Shown: piece after piece, positions 19,515 to 27,733 of the stretch
How the letters are laid out: each line of letters starts with the position of its first letter
How positions within the stretch are numbered: position 1 is the first letter of the stretch
Origin: Phenylobacterium sp.
GTDB taxonomy: Bacteria; Pseudomonadota; Alphaproteobacteria; Caulobacterales; Caulobacteraceae
Reading direction: 5' to 3'
DNA: 41,370 nt
Assembly (NCBI RefSeq): GCF_030679875.1
Contig: NZ_JAUXSP010000016.1
Span: forward strand, 1 to 41,370
Program-made: the position numbers and the translations under genes
The notes under the pieces: model-generated
Told to the model about the DNA's origin: nothing
What the model saw: the letters and a program-made list of their open reading frames with translations, nothing else
Database searches by the model: none

Positions 19515-19542
19515 CCGGCGCGCCCGGCATGGGGCGCGCCGG
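19515..19542 (+). terminator. Terminator-like hairpin after amidohydrolase 3
   Basis: A perfect 11-bp GC-rich stem, CCGGCGCGCCC (19515-19525) with GGGCGCGCCGG (19532-19542), surrounds a six-base loop and is followed by CGGCGTTTGT. It separates the receptor/amidohydrolase unit from the MoxR operon, which starts 28 bases later. Confidence 0.6.
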
Positions 19543-19570
19543 CGGCGTTTGTATCTAGTGGATGGTCCTG

Positions 19571-20560
19571 ATGAGTCTCCCCGAGCCCGCCACATCATCA
19601 GACCTGCCGGGGCCGGCCTGGGCGCAGCGCCTGTCAGCCGAGATCGGCAAGGCGGTCCTGGGCCAGAAGGACGTAGTCGAACGGCTGCAGATCGCCCTCC
19701 TGGTCGGCGGTCATGTGCTGCTGGAGGGCATGCCCGGCCTGGCCAAGACCCTGCTGGTCAAGTCCCTGGGCCAGGCCATGGGCCTCGATTTTGAACGCAT
19801 CCAGTTCACCCCGGACCTGCTGCCCTCCGACGTGGTCGGAACCCTGGTCTATTCCCCCCATGACGGCAGCTTCACCCCCCATTTAGGGCCGGTTTTCGCC
19901 AATATCGTCCTGGCCGATGAGATCAACCGCTCGCCCGCCAAGGTGCAGAGCGCCCTGCTGGAGGCCATGCAGGAGCGGCAGGTGACGATTGGCGGGACCC
20001 GCCATCCCCTGCCCAATCCCTTCCTGGTGCTCGCCACCCAGAACCCGGTGGAGCACGAGGGCACCTATCCCCTGCCCGAGGCGCAGACCGACCGGTTCCT
20101 GTTCAAGCTGCTGCTCGACTACCCGTCTGGCGAGGACGAGCTGGAGATGTTGCGCCGCTGGGGTTCGGCGACCCGCGCCCCGGTGGTCGAGGCGGCCTCC
20201 AGTGGCCCCGAACTCCTGGCCCTGCGCGAAGCCGTCGACGAAATCTTCGTCGCCCCGGAGATCCAGGCCTATCTGCTGGCCCTGGTCCGTCACACCCGAG
20301 ACCTGGCCGCCGCGCCAGCCAGCGGCCCACGCACGCTGGCCTTCGGCGCCTCGCCCCGCGCGACCCTGGCCCTCTATCAGGCGAGCCGGGCGCTCGCCTT
20401 CCTGCGGGGCCTCGACCAGGTGACCCCCAACCTGGTTCAGGAGGTGGCGCCTGACGTGCTGCGCCACCGCATCGGCCTGACCTATGAGGCCGAGGCCGGG
20501 GGGCTGACCCCCGACGCCATCGTCAAACAGGCGCTGGCCGCCGTCGCCGTGCCGGGCTGA
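19571..20560 (+). CDS. MoxR-family AAA+ ATPase
   Basis: A 329-residue AAA+ ATPase of the MoxR group, chaperone-like proteins that act together with VWA-domain partners. Walker A is GMPGLAKT (53-60), Walker B is IVLADEINRSP (about 110-120), and the sensor 1 region is LATQNPVEHEGTYPLPEAQ; the C-terminal lid carries GASPRATLALYQASRA. The start is taken as the second ATG (19571), for which GGATGG gives a weak ribosome-binding site; ATG 19562 would add three residues. It is the first of five tightly packed genes (gap of nine bases to the DUF58 gene). In alphaproteobacteria this cluster is the Bat-type aerotolerance/envelope operon; the exact client is unknown. Confidence 0.93.
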   Translation: MSLPEPATSSDLPGPAWAQRLSAEIGKAVLGQKDVVERLQIALLVGGHVLLEGMPGLAKTLLVKSLGQAMGLDFERIQFTPDLLPSDVVGTLVYSPHDGSFTPHLGPVFANIVLADEINRSPAKVQSALLEAMQERQVTIGGTRHPLPNPFLVLATQNPVEHEGTYPLPEAQTDRFLFKLLLDYPSGEDELEMLRRWGSATRAPVVEAASSGPELLALREAVDEIFVAPEIQAYLLALVRHTRDLAAAPASGPRTLAFGASPRATLALYQASRALAFLRGLDQVTPNLVQEVAPDVLRHRIGLTYEAEAGGLTPDAIVKQALAAVAVPG

Positions 20561-20569
20561 TTCCAGCCG

Positions 20570-21478
20570 ATGAACGCGCCCTCGCCGGTGATTGATCCGC
20601 GGGCCCAGAGCGCCCTGCGACGGCTGGAGTGGCAATTGCGCCGCCGCTCGGTGCAGACCCTGCTGGGGGGCGCTCACCGCTCGGTGTTCCGGGGCCGGGG
20701 CATGGAGTTCGATCAGGTCGTCCGCTACGCCTATGGCGACGACATCCGCGACATCGACTGGAACGTAACCGCCCGTCTGGGCGATCTCTATCGCAAGGTG
20801 TTTGTCGAAGAGCGCGAACTCACCGTCTTCGCCGTGGTCAGCGACGATCCGGCCCTGCAGTTCGGCTCCGGCGCAGCCAGCAAGCGCGACATCCTGTTGC
20901 AGCTCGCCGCCCTGACCCTGATGTTGGCGGTGGTGAACCGGGAGCGGGCAGGCCTGCTGCGCCAGACCCCCGGGGGCGAGACGCTCTACAACCCCACCCG
21001 CCGCCGCGCCCGCCTGCTGACCGCCCTGGGGGAGCTGTTCGCCGCCGAGGCGCCCGACCCCGCGCCGCCAGCGCCTTTCCGTCCATGGCCCCTGCTGTCA
21101 GGGCCTGTGCCGCGGGGCGCCCTGATGGTCTGGTTCGGCGAGATTCCCGCCGCGCCGCCGCCGCCGGAATGGTCCGCCTTTCGCCGCCGCCACCCTGTCA
21201 TCGGCGTGCGGGTCGAAGACCCCTGGGAGAGAGCGCCGCCCAAGGGCGGCGGCTTCACCGCCTATGATCCGGCCGCCGGCCGCCTGGCCCGGGTGGAGGA
21301 CACGCCAGCCAGCCGCGCCGCCCATGCCGCCTGGCGCGCCGCCCGGGAAGAGATCTGGCGGGCCTGGTGGCCCGATCCCCTTGACCGGCTGGTGGTGGAC
21401 ACCGCCGCTGATCCCCTGGCCGCCCTGGTCGGCTTCCTGCGCGCGAGGCGGGTCGGCGGGGCTCACGGCGCCCCATGA
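20570..21478 (+). CDS. DUF58 domain-containing protein
   Basis: A 302-residue cytosolic protein with the DUF58 signature near the N-terminus: GRGMEFDQVVRYAYGDDIR followed by DIDWNVTARLGDLYRKVF and EERELTVFAVV, then a VWA-like remainder. DUF58 proteins are nearly always encoded between a moxR ATPase and VWA membrane proteins and are thought to work with them, perhaps as adaptors. It lies nine bases after moxR and overlaps the next gene by four bases (ATGA), so it is translationally coupled. The C-terminal half (about 160-302) is Pro/Ala-rich and less conserved. Confidence 0.9.
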   Translation: MNAPSPVIDPRAQSALRRLEWQLRRRSVQTLLGGAHRSVFRGRGMEFDQVVRYAYGDDIRDIDWNVTARLGDLYRKVFVEERELTVFAVVSDDPALQFGSGAASKRDILLQLAALTLMLAVVNRERAGLLRQTPGGETLYNPTRRRARLLTALGELFAAEAPDPAPPAPFRPWPLLSGPVPRGALMVWFGEIPAAPPPPEWSAFRRRHPVIGVRVEDPWERAPPKGGGFTAYDPAAGRLARVEDTPASRAAHAAWRAAREEIWRAWWPDPLDRLVVDTAADPLAALVGFLRARRVGGAHGAP

Positions 21479-22500
21479 ACGCCTTCCAGTTCGCCCTGCC
21501 CTGGGTCCTTTGGCTGCTGCTGCTGATCCCCGCCCTGGCGGCTTGGCGGCGCTGGCGCGGGCGCGCGCCGGTCTGGCTCACCCCCTATGCCGCAGCCTGG
21601 AGCCCGCCCCGCGCCCTGCCCGGCGGGCCCTGGCGGATGATCTGCCTCTATGGGGTCCTGGCCCTGCTGATCGTCGCCCTCGCCCGGCCTCAACGGACAG
21701 ACGAGCGCCAGGACGTCGTCTCGCGCGGCTATGACCTGATGCTGGCGATCGACCTGTCCAGCTCCATGCTGGCGGAGGACTATGTCGGACCCGACGGGCC
21801 CATCAACCGGCTGGAGGCCATTCGCCCGGCCCTGCAGGCCTTCGTCACCGAGCGGCCCAACGACCGGATCGGCGTCGTGCTGTTCGCCGCCCAGGCCTAT
21901 ACGCTGGCCCCCCTGACCACCGACCATGCCTGGCTGGCCGAGCAGCTGGCGGGCCTGCGGATCGGACTGCTGGAAGATGGGACCGCCATGGGCGACGGCC
22001 TGGGGATCGCCCTGGCTGGATTGGAGCGCCCCCGGGAGGACCAGGATGAAGCCGTAGGCCGGTTCGTGGTGCTGCTGACCGACGGGGCCAACACCAGCGG
22101 CAGCCTGACCCCGCCCCAGTCGACCGCCCTGGCGCGCCATCGGAGCGTGCCGGTCTACGCCATCGGCGCGGGCCGCAACGGCATGGTGCCCTTCCCGATC
22201 TTCGACGACCAGGGTCGGCGGGTCGGCACCCGGCAGTTTCCCTCCGCCCTGGATGTGGAGGCCCTGCAGCGCATGGCCCGGGAAACTGACGGTCGCTTTG
22301 TCCAGGCGGGCGACACCGCCGCCCTGAGCGAGGCCTTCGCCGCCATCGACGCCGCCCAGAAGACGGCCTTTCAGGTCAGGACGCGGCGGGTGACCACCGA
22401 GCTCTTCCCCTGGCCCCTGGCAGGCGCCCTGCTCCTCCTTCTGGGCGCCGCGCCGATCTGGGGCGCCGCCGGCGGCCGTATGGCCCGGGTCCGCCCATGA
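21475..22500 (+). CDS. VWA domain membrane protein (BatA-like)
   Basis: A 341-residue inner-membrane protein. Two N-terminal membrane segments (about 6-23 and 53-70) are followed by a VWA domain with an intact MIDAS motif DLSSS (93-97 in LMLAIDLSSSM) and further metal-site elements such as VLLTDGANTSG. A C-terminal membrane helix, about 303-325 (FPWPLAGALLLLLGAAPIWG), ends the protein, the aerotolerance BatA layout. The VWA domain probably faces the periplasm and binds a partner through its metal ion. The operon order and the four-base overlaps at both ends support coexpression with MoxR. Confidence 0.88.
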   Translation: MNAFQFALPWVLWLLLLIPALAAWRRWRGRAPVWLTPYAAAWSPPRALPGGPWRMICLYGVLALLIVALARPQRTDERQDVVSRGYDLMLAIDLSSSMLAEDYVGPDGPINRLEAIRPALQAFVTERPNDRIGVVLFAAQAYTLAPLTTDHAWLAEQLAGLRIGLLEDGTAMGDGLGIALAGLERPREDQDEAVGRFVVLLTDGANTSGSLTPPQSTALARHRSVPVYAIGAGRNGMVPFPIFDDQGRRVGTRQFPSALDVEALQRMARETDGRFVQAGDTAALSEAFAAIDAAQKTAFQVRTRRVTTELFPWPLAGALLLLLGAAPIWGAAGGRMARVRP

Positions 22501-24251
22501 GCTTTTACTGGCCCCACCTGCTGTGGCTCGCCGCCGCCGTCCCCGCCCTGATCGGCCTTCAGATTCTGTTGGACCGGCCGCCCAGAAAGAGCCGCGAAAG
22601 CGCATCCTCGCCCGCGCCCCGCCCGGATGGCCAGATTCGGCGGGGGGCGGTCATCGGCGGTCGGGCCCGGTTTGGTCCCAGCGTCGGGCGGCCAATGGCC
22701 AGGCCGTGGCGCTTCTGGCTCGCCGCCCTGCTGCTGGTGACGGCCCTGGCCCGCCCGCAATGGGGCCAGGCGCCGGCCTCAGCCGACGACGCCGCGCCGG
22801 GCGAGGTGGTCATCGCCCTTGATCTCTCCCGCAGCATGCTGGTCAGCGACGTCTCGCCCTCGCGGCTGATCCGGGCCCGGGCCCTGGCGCTCAGGCTCGC
22901 CGACGATCTGCCTGACCGGCGGATCGGCCTGATTGGCTATGCGGGCGAGGCTCATCTCCTGGCGCCCGTCAGCGAGGACCAGGCGATCCTGCGGACATAC
23001 CTGCCCGACATCTCGCCCGAACACATGCCGAGCCCCGGCAGCAATCTGCAGGCCATGCTGGAGGTCGCCCTGAGCAGCTTCAGCGACACGCCCCAGGGCC
23101 GGGTGCTGGTGGTGCTGAGCGATGGCGAGGCCGAGCCCGGCCCGTGGCGAACAAGTCTGGCCGGCCTGCGGGCACAGGGCGTCCGGGTGATTGCGGTCGG
23201 TCTGGGAACCGAGGCGGGGGGCGCACCCCCTGGCCCAGATGGCGCCCCGCTGCGGGCCCCCGACGGCACGCCAGTGATCTCTCGCCTGTCGCCGGAGGTC
23301 CTCACAGCCCTGGCCGCAGGCGGCGCGGCGGGGGGGCAGTCGCTTGATCTCGCCGCCGCCGTCGATCTCAGCAGCCGCGTCCGGGCCGCCAGCGCCGCCG
23401 CGCCCGAGGCGACGGGGCTGGCCGCCGCCCGGGCGGTGCAGGCCGCCGATCAGTTTGTCTGGTTCGCCGCCGCGGCGCTCATTCTCCTCGCCTGGAGCGC
23501 GGCGGTGGAGGTTCCAGCCCATCCCCGGCTTCGCCAGGCGCGCACGCCTGGCCTTGGGCGGGCGGTGCTGTTGGTCGCCCTTGCGCTGACCCTGGCGCCG
23601 GCCAGCCTGTCCCTGGCCCAGGGTCCGCTGCTGACTGAAGCTGATCTTCAGGGGGAGGAAGACCCCCTGCTGCAGATGCGCAGCCTGGCCGAGGAGCTGG
23701 TGACCCGGCGGCGTCTCACCGCGGGTGACTACAAGCGGGTGACCGACGTCGCCATTCGATACGGTGAGATCCACCGGGGTCACGGCCATCCCCTCGAGGA
23801 TGGGGTGATGCGCGACGGGCTTGCGGCCATAGTCGAAGGCCGGCGTCTGGACCCTGACCTGACCGACTGGGCCGCCGCCGAAGCCAAGCTGAAACGCCTG
23901 CTCACCCCGCCGCCGCCGGTTCCGATGGAAGATCCCGGGCCCGCCGATCCGGCCAATGAGCCGATGGACGCCACGGGCGAGCAACCGGTGGCCGGCGAGG
24001 AGGCCAAGCCAGGCGAAGGCGAGTCATCGGGCGAGGACGACGAGGCGCCGACGGCGGGCGAGCAGGGTCTTCAGAATGTGGGCGGCTCCAAGTCCGATCA
24101 GTTCGACCCGGCGGAGTGGCGCAATCCTGCCCTTGTCCAGCCCCTGGACACCCTGCGCCGGCTGCGCGCCGCGGACTCCCCCGGCGAGCTCTTCCTCCGG
24201 CGGCAGGCTGCGCGGACGACCCCGCGGCCGGCCGGAGCCCAGACATGGTGA
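22497..24251 (+). CDS. VWA domain protein with long C-terminal extension (BatB-like)
   Basis: A 584-residue protein. N-terminal membrane helices (about 4-24 and 70-85) lead to a VWA domain with MIDAS residues in ALDLSRSM (Asp 109-Ser 113). Two further hydrophobic helices follow (about 322-342 and 358-378), then a soluble C-terminal region of about 200 residues. That region contains a helical segment (VTRRRLTAGDYKRVTDVA), a very acidic/proline-rich stretch (about 475-530), and QNVGG near 525. BatB proteins are usually about 330 residues; here the tail resembles a BatC-like partner fused to the VWA protein. That is inference. It overlaps both neighbours (4 and 7 bases). Confidence 0.82.
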   Translation: MSFYWPHLLWLAAAVPALIGLQILLDRPPRKSRESASSPAPRPDGQIRRGAVIGGRARFGPSVGRPMARPWRFWLAALLLVTALARPQWGQAPASADDAAPGEVVIALDLSRSMLVSDVSPSRLIRARALALRLADDLPDRRIGLIGYAGEAHLLAPVSEDQAILRTYLPDISPEHMPSPGSNLQAMLEVALSSFSDTPQGRVLVVLSDGEAEPGPWRTSLAGLRAQGVRVIAVGLGTEAGGAPPGPDGAPLRAPDGTPVISRLSPEVLTALAAGGAAGGQSLDLAAAVDLSSRVRAASAAAPEATGLAAARAVQAADQFVWFAAAALILLAWSAAVEVPAHPRLRQARTPGLGRAVLLVALALTLAPASLSLAQGPLLTEADLQGEEDPLLQMRSLAEELVTRRRLTAGDYKRVTDVAIRYGEIHRGHGHPLEDGVMRDGLAAIVEGRRLDPDLTDWAAAEAKLKRLLTPPPPVPMEDPGPADPANEPMDATGEQPVAGEEAKPGEGESSGEDDEAPTAGEQGLQNVGGSKSDQFDPAEWRNPALVQPLDTLRRLRAADSPGELFLRRQAARTTPRPAGAQTW

Positions 24252-26347
24252 GCCGCCTGCGACCCTGGCTGGCCGGGCTGCTGGCCGCCGCAGGTCTCGC
24301 CCTCCCGGCCCTGGCCCAGGCCCAGGAGGTCAGCGGGGCCTTCGAAGCCCCGGCCAAACCCCTGTGGGCCGGCGAGGTCTTCGAGCTGACCCTGGCCTGG
24401 ACGGTGGACTGGAACACATTCGGCAATCTGGAAGGGGAGCTTGAGTGGGCCTCTGAGCCTCTGGCGGCGGAACCCTGGGGCGCCCCGGCCCTGCGAGCGC
24501 CCCCGGCGCCGGGGGCCTCGCGCGCGGTCATCGAGTTCAAGACCCGCGCCATGGCGCTGGCTCCCGGCCTGACGCCTTTGCAGCCCGCCCGCCAGGTCAT
24601 GCGCCTGCAGACCGGCGTCGTGGACATGGAGGAATACCAGCGGGCGATCACCGAGACCCGGACCATTGAGAGCGCGCCCGGGCTGTTCCGGATCCGTCCC
24701 CTGCCCGCGGCCCCGCAAGGCTTCATGGGGGCTGTCGGCGAGTTCACGGTGGAGTCCGCCATCGTGGCCGAGGAGGTCCGAGTGGGTGAAAGCCTGATCT
24801 GGCGCGTGACCCTGTCAGGATCGGGCAACTGGCCCGCCATCTCCGGCCTGCCCGCGCGCCAGGTCTCGCGGGATTTCCAGGTCATCGGCGAGCCCGAACA
24901 GATCGAAGGGGCGGACTCCAGCCTGTTCGAACGCACCCTGAGCGAAGTTGTGACCCTCGTCCCCCAGCGCGTCGGGCGCTACGTCCTGGGAGCGGTTGAG
25001 GTGATCGCCTTTGATCCCCAGTCCGGCAGCTATGTCCGTCACCTCGCCGCGCCGATCACCCTGGACGTTCTGCCAGGACCCCATGGGGACCTCTTGCCCC
25101 CGGACCTGCCCGCGGGCGCAATCCCAGATGAGGAGGCCCCCTTGCCGCCGATGTTGAAGGGCCAGGGCTCCGCAATTGCGCCGCCGGCCGACATCCTCTT
25201 CGGCATCACCCTGTTGACGGCGCCGCTGGGGCTGGTCGGACTGTGGATGGGGCTGGCCCTTTGGCGGGCCCATCAGGGCGATCCCTTCCGCCTCGCCAGG
25301 GGCGCCCACCGGCGGCTGGCGAAAACCCTGGCGCGGCTGGCCGATCACCCCGAACCCGCCACGACCCGCGCCCTGGTGCGCGACTGGCAAAGGGACGCCG
25401 CGCTGCGCCTGCGCCTGGGCCTGGCGGCGCCGGCGCCGCACGCCTTCGGCGACCCCAGGTGGGGTGAGCTCTCGGCTGAGGCTGACCGCTTCCTCTATGG
25501 CCGGGAGGGCCGTCTTCCCGAAGACTGGACGAGACGGGCCCGCAGGTTGTTCGAGGACCTTGGGCCCCCACCGTCCTTCAAGCCGGCCGCGGCCCTGAGC
25601 CGGCGAAATCTGCTGCCTGCGGCCGCAGGCCTGGCAGGCCTGGCCCTGATCCTGATGACCGGCCAGGCTGACGCCCAGGAGATGACCGCCAAGGCCCTCG
25701 CAGCGGAGGTCGCCGAGGCCCCCCTGGACTGGCGGGCCCGGCACAATCTGGCCGTCGCGCTGGCCGCCCAGGACCGCTGGGAAGAAGCCGCCGGCCATGC
25801 GGCGGTCGCCTGGGTGCAGAACCCGTCTCAACCCGAGCTCCGCCAGCTCTGGCTGACCACCGGCGCCAAGGCGGGCTACAGCCTGGAGCCCGGCGCCAGC
25901 GTGCCACGGCCCCGGGACTGGCGTGGGCGGGGCATCGCCCTGGCCTCGCCGGCGACCTGGCGCTGGCTTTCGCTGGCCTTCGGAGCGCTGGGGACAGCGG
26001 GCCTGGGGGCGGCCCTCTATGCGCGCTATCGGCCGCGGCGCCACCTGGCCCGGGCCGGCCTGGGCCTGGCCGCTCTGGCCCTGGTGTGCGGTATGGTCAG
26101 CGCTGCGGCCCTGGCGAGCTACGGCCCGCTCAGCAGCTCGCAGGCCGTGGTGATCTGGGGCGCCGGTCCCCTGCGGGCCCTGCCTGTCGACACCCCGGCC
26201 GAGGCTGCGGAAATCCAGCTGGCCGGGGGCAGCGTAGGCCGGGTCGATCAGGCCTATCTAGGCTGGCGGCGGGTCCGCCTGGGCGATGGGCGGACCGGCT
26301 GGACGCGCCAGGAAAACCTGCTCTGGGTCTGGTCGGCGCCGGAATAG
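24245..26347 (+). CDS. BatD-like protein with TPR and SH3-like C-terminus
   Basis: A 700-residue envelope protein. A signal peptide (about 1-27, LPALAQAQEV) precedes the BatD-like beta-rich domain (about 28-310). A transmembrane helix (about 318-341) follows, then a cytoplasmic helical part, further hydrophobic segments (about 455-475, 575-595, 605-625), a TPR-like stretch (ARHNLAVALAAQDRWEEAAGHA), and a final SH3-like fold (about 630-700, GWTRQENLLWVW). ATG 24245 lies inside the preceding gene and overlaps it by seven bases; an upstream in-frame start at 24116 lacks a signal peptide and is not credible. It is the last gene of the MoxR operon and ends 14 bases from the convergent transporter gene. 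Confidence 0.85.
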   Translation: MVSRLRPWLAGLLAAAGLALPALAQAQEVSGAFEAPAKPLWAGEVFELTLAWTVDWNTFGNLEGELEWASEPLAAEPWGAPALRAPPAPGASRAVIEFKTRAMALAPGLTPLQPARQVMRLQTGVVDMEEYQRAITETRTIESAPGLFRIRPLPAAPQGFMGAVGEFTVESAIVAEEVRVGESLIWRVTLSGSGNWPAISGLPARQVSRDFQVIGEPEQIEGADSSLFERTLSEVVTLVPQRVGRYVLGAVEVIAFDPQSGSYVRHLAAPITLDVLPGPHGDLLPPDLPAGAIPDEEAPLPPMLKGQGSAIAPPADILFGITLLTAPLGLVGLWMGLALWRAHQGDPFRLARGAHRRLAKTLARLADHPEPATTRALVRDWQRDAALRLRLGLAAPAPHAFGDPRWGELSAEADRFLYGREGRLPEDWTRRARRLFEDLGPPPSFKPAAALSRRNLLPAAAGLAGLALILMTGQADAQEMTAKALAAEVAEAPLDWRARHNLAVALAAQDRWEEAAGHAAVAWVQNPSQPELRQLWLTTGAKAGYSLEPGASVPRPRDWRGRGIALASPATWRWLSLAFGALGTAGLGAALYARYRPRRHLARAGLGLAALALVCGMVSAAALASYGPLSSSQAVVIWGAGPLRALPVDTPAEAAEIQLAGGSVGRVDQAYLGWRRVRLGDGRTGWTRQENLLWVWSAPE

Positions 26348-26360
26348 TCAGCCGGCCGCC

Positions 26361-27674
26361 CTACTCCACCGGCTTGGCGCGATAGACGGCCTCGTCCAAC
26401 TCGCCTTCCCACTTGGCCACCGTGACCGCCACCACCAGGTCGCTGGTGGCGTTGGGCACGGTGCGGGTCATGTCGAGGATACGGTCGAAGGGCAGGATGA
26501 AGCCCACCACCAGGGCGGTCTGCTCAGCGCTGAGGCCGATCACCTGCAGCACGGCGGCCAGCATGAACAGCGAGGCCGAGGGCACAGGGGCGGTGCCTAC
26601 CGCGACCACTACGCAGACCAGGCCGACCATCAGATACTGGGCGGCGGTCATATCGACCCCGAAGGCCTGGGCGGAGAACACCGCCAGCAGGGCCACATAG
26701 AGGGCCGTGCCGTCCATGCTGAGCGTCGTGCCCAGCGGCAGGGTGGTGGAGGCCACCGTATGGCTGACCCCCAGGTTTTTCTCCGCCACCCGCATGGCGA
26801 CCGGCAGGACCGCGGCGCTGGACGAGGTGGAGAAGGCCACGATCACCGCATCAGCAATGTCGCGAAAGAACGGGACGACCGGCAGGCGGGCGATCAACCG
26901 GATGACGCCCCCATGGACGATCAGGGTCTGAATGGCGCAGCCAAGGACCAGGGCCACGGCGAGCAGGAAGACATGGACGAAGGTGCTGGGGCCTGAGGTG
27001 CCCATCACCCAGGCCACGAGGGCGAAGACCCCGAAAGGCGCGAGCTCCATGATCACCCGGACCAGGACCAGCATGATGTCCGAGCCGATCTGAAACAGGC
27101 GCGCGGCCGGCGCAGCCGGCTCGCCGATGATCAGGATGCCCAGGCCGATGAGGATGGCGAAAAAGATGATCGCCGGGATATTGCCCTCGTTCAGGGCCGC
27201 GAACGGGTTGAGCGGCACGATGCTCATCAGGTACTCGCCCAGCGTCGGCGCGGCCCCGAGCACTTGCGGTGTGGTCCCCACGAAGTCCATGCCGGCGCCG
27301 GGCTGGAACAGGGTGCCCAGGATCAAGCCCAATGATACCGCTACGGCCGTCAGGGCCAGATACATCAGCAGCGTCTTGGCCCCGATGGAGCCCAGCCGCT
27401 TCACATCGCCCATGCCGGCGATGCCCGAGACAATGGAGAAGAAGACCAGGGGCGTGACGATCATGCGGATCAGCCGCACGAAGAGGTCGCCGACCCACTT
27501 GATGCCCATGGCCTGCTCGCCAATGATCAGGCCCAGCGCTGTGCCGAGCACCAGCCCCAGCAGGATTCGCTTCCAGAGGGTGACGTCCAGCCAGTAGCGG
27601 CGGACCAGCCCGCCAAGCCCGCCCCTGCCTTCAGGCGCGCCAGCAGGCGCGGGATCGGACGCGAGGTCGGTCAT
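26361..27674 (-). CDS. Dicarboxylate/acidic amino acid:cation symporter (DAACS family)
   Basis: A 437-residue sodium- or proton-coupled symporter of the GltPh/DctA family. The hallmarks are in order: the serine-rich HP1 tip FSTSSSAAVLPVA, the TM7 motif LSMDGTALY (usual NMDGT, here Ser for Asn at a cation-site position), and TM8 LDMTRTVPNATSD. The TM8 Arg (about residue 404) is the residue that pairs with the side-chain carboxylate in acidic-amino-acid carriers, so a Glu/Asp-type substrate is likely. GltPh binds D-Asp as well as L-Asp, so a D-isomer is possible. ATG 27674 is preferred (GGAAA upstream); a TTG at 27689 is in frame. It starts 59 bases after dgcA and is probably its operon partner. 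Confidence 0.9.
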   Translation of the reverse strand: MTDLASDPAPAGAPEGRGGLGGLVRRYWLDVTLWKRILLGLVLGTALGLIIGEQAMGIKWVGDLFVRLIRMIVTPLVFFSIVSGIAGMGDVKRLGSIGAKTLLMYLALTAVAVSLGLILGTLFQPGAGMDFVGTTPQVLGAAPTLGEYLMSIVPLNPFAALNEGNIPAIIFFAILIGLGILIIGEPAAPAARLFQIGSDIMLVLVRVIMELAPFGVFALVAWVMGTSGPSTFVHVFLLAVALVLGCAIQTLIVHGGVIRLIARLPVVPFFRDIADAVIVAFSTSSSAAVLPVAMRVAEKNLGVSHTVASTTLPLGTTLSMDGTALYVALLAVFSAQAFGVDMTAAQYLMVGLVCVVVAVGTAPVPSASLFMLAAVLQVIGLSAEQTALVVGFILPFDRILDMTRTVPNATSDLVVAVTVAKWEGELDEAVYRAKPVE

Positions 27675-27733
27675 CGGCTTAGTTTCCAAAGTGCGGGGTC
27701 GCGCCGTCCTCGTTCCGCCTTAGCGGTCGCCGG

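Noticed and set aside
21463..22605. Minus-strand frames opposite the MoxR/VWA genes
   Set aside because: Composition-driven antisense frames; the plus-strand proteins carry intact motifs and overlapping starts.
19571..26347. MoxR-VWA genes as an anti-phage ternary system
   Set aside because: Presence of DUF58 and BatD-type genes and the operon order identify the common Bat-type envelope operon; no effector or nuclease gene is present.
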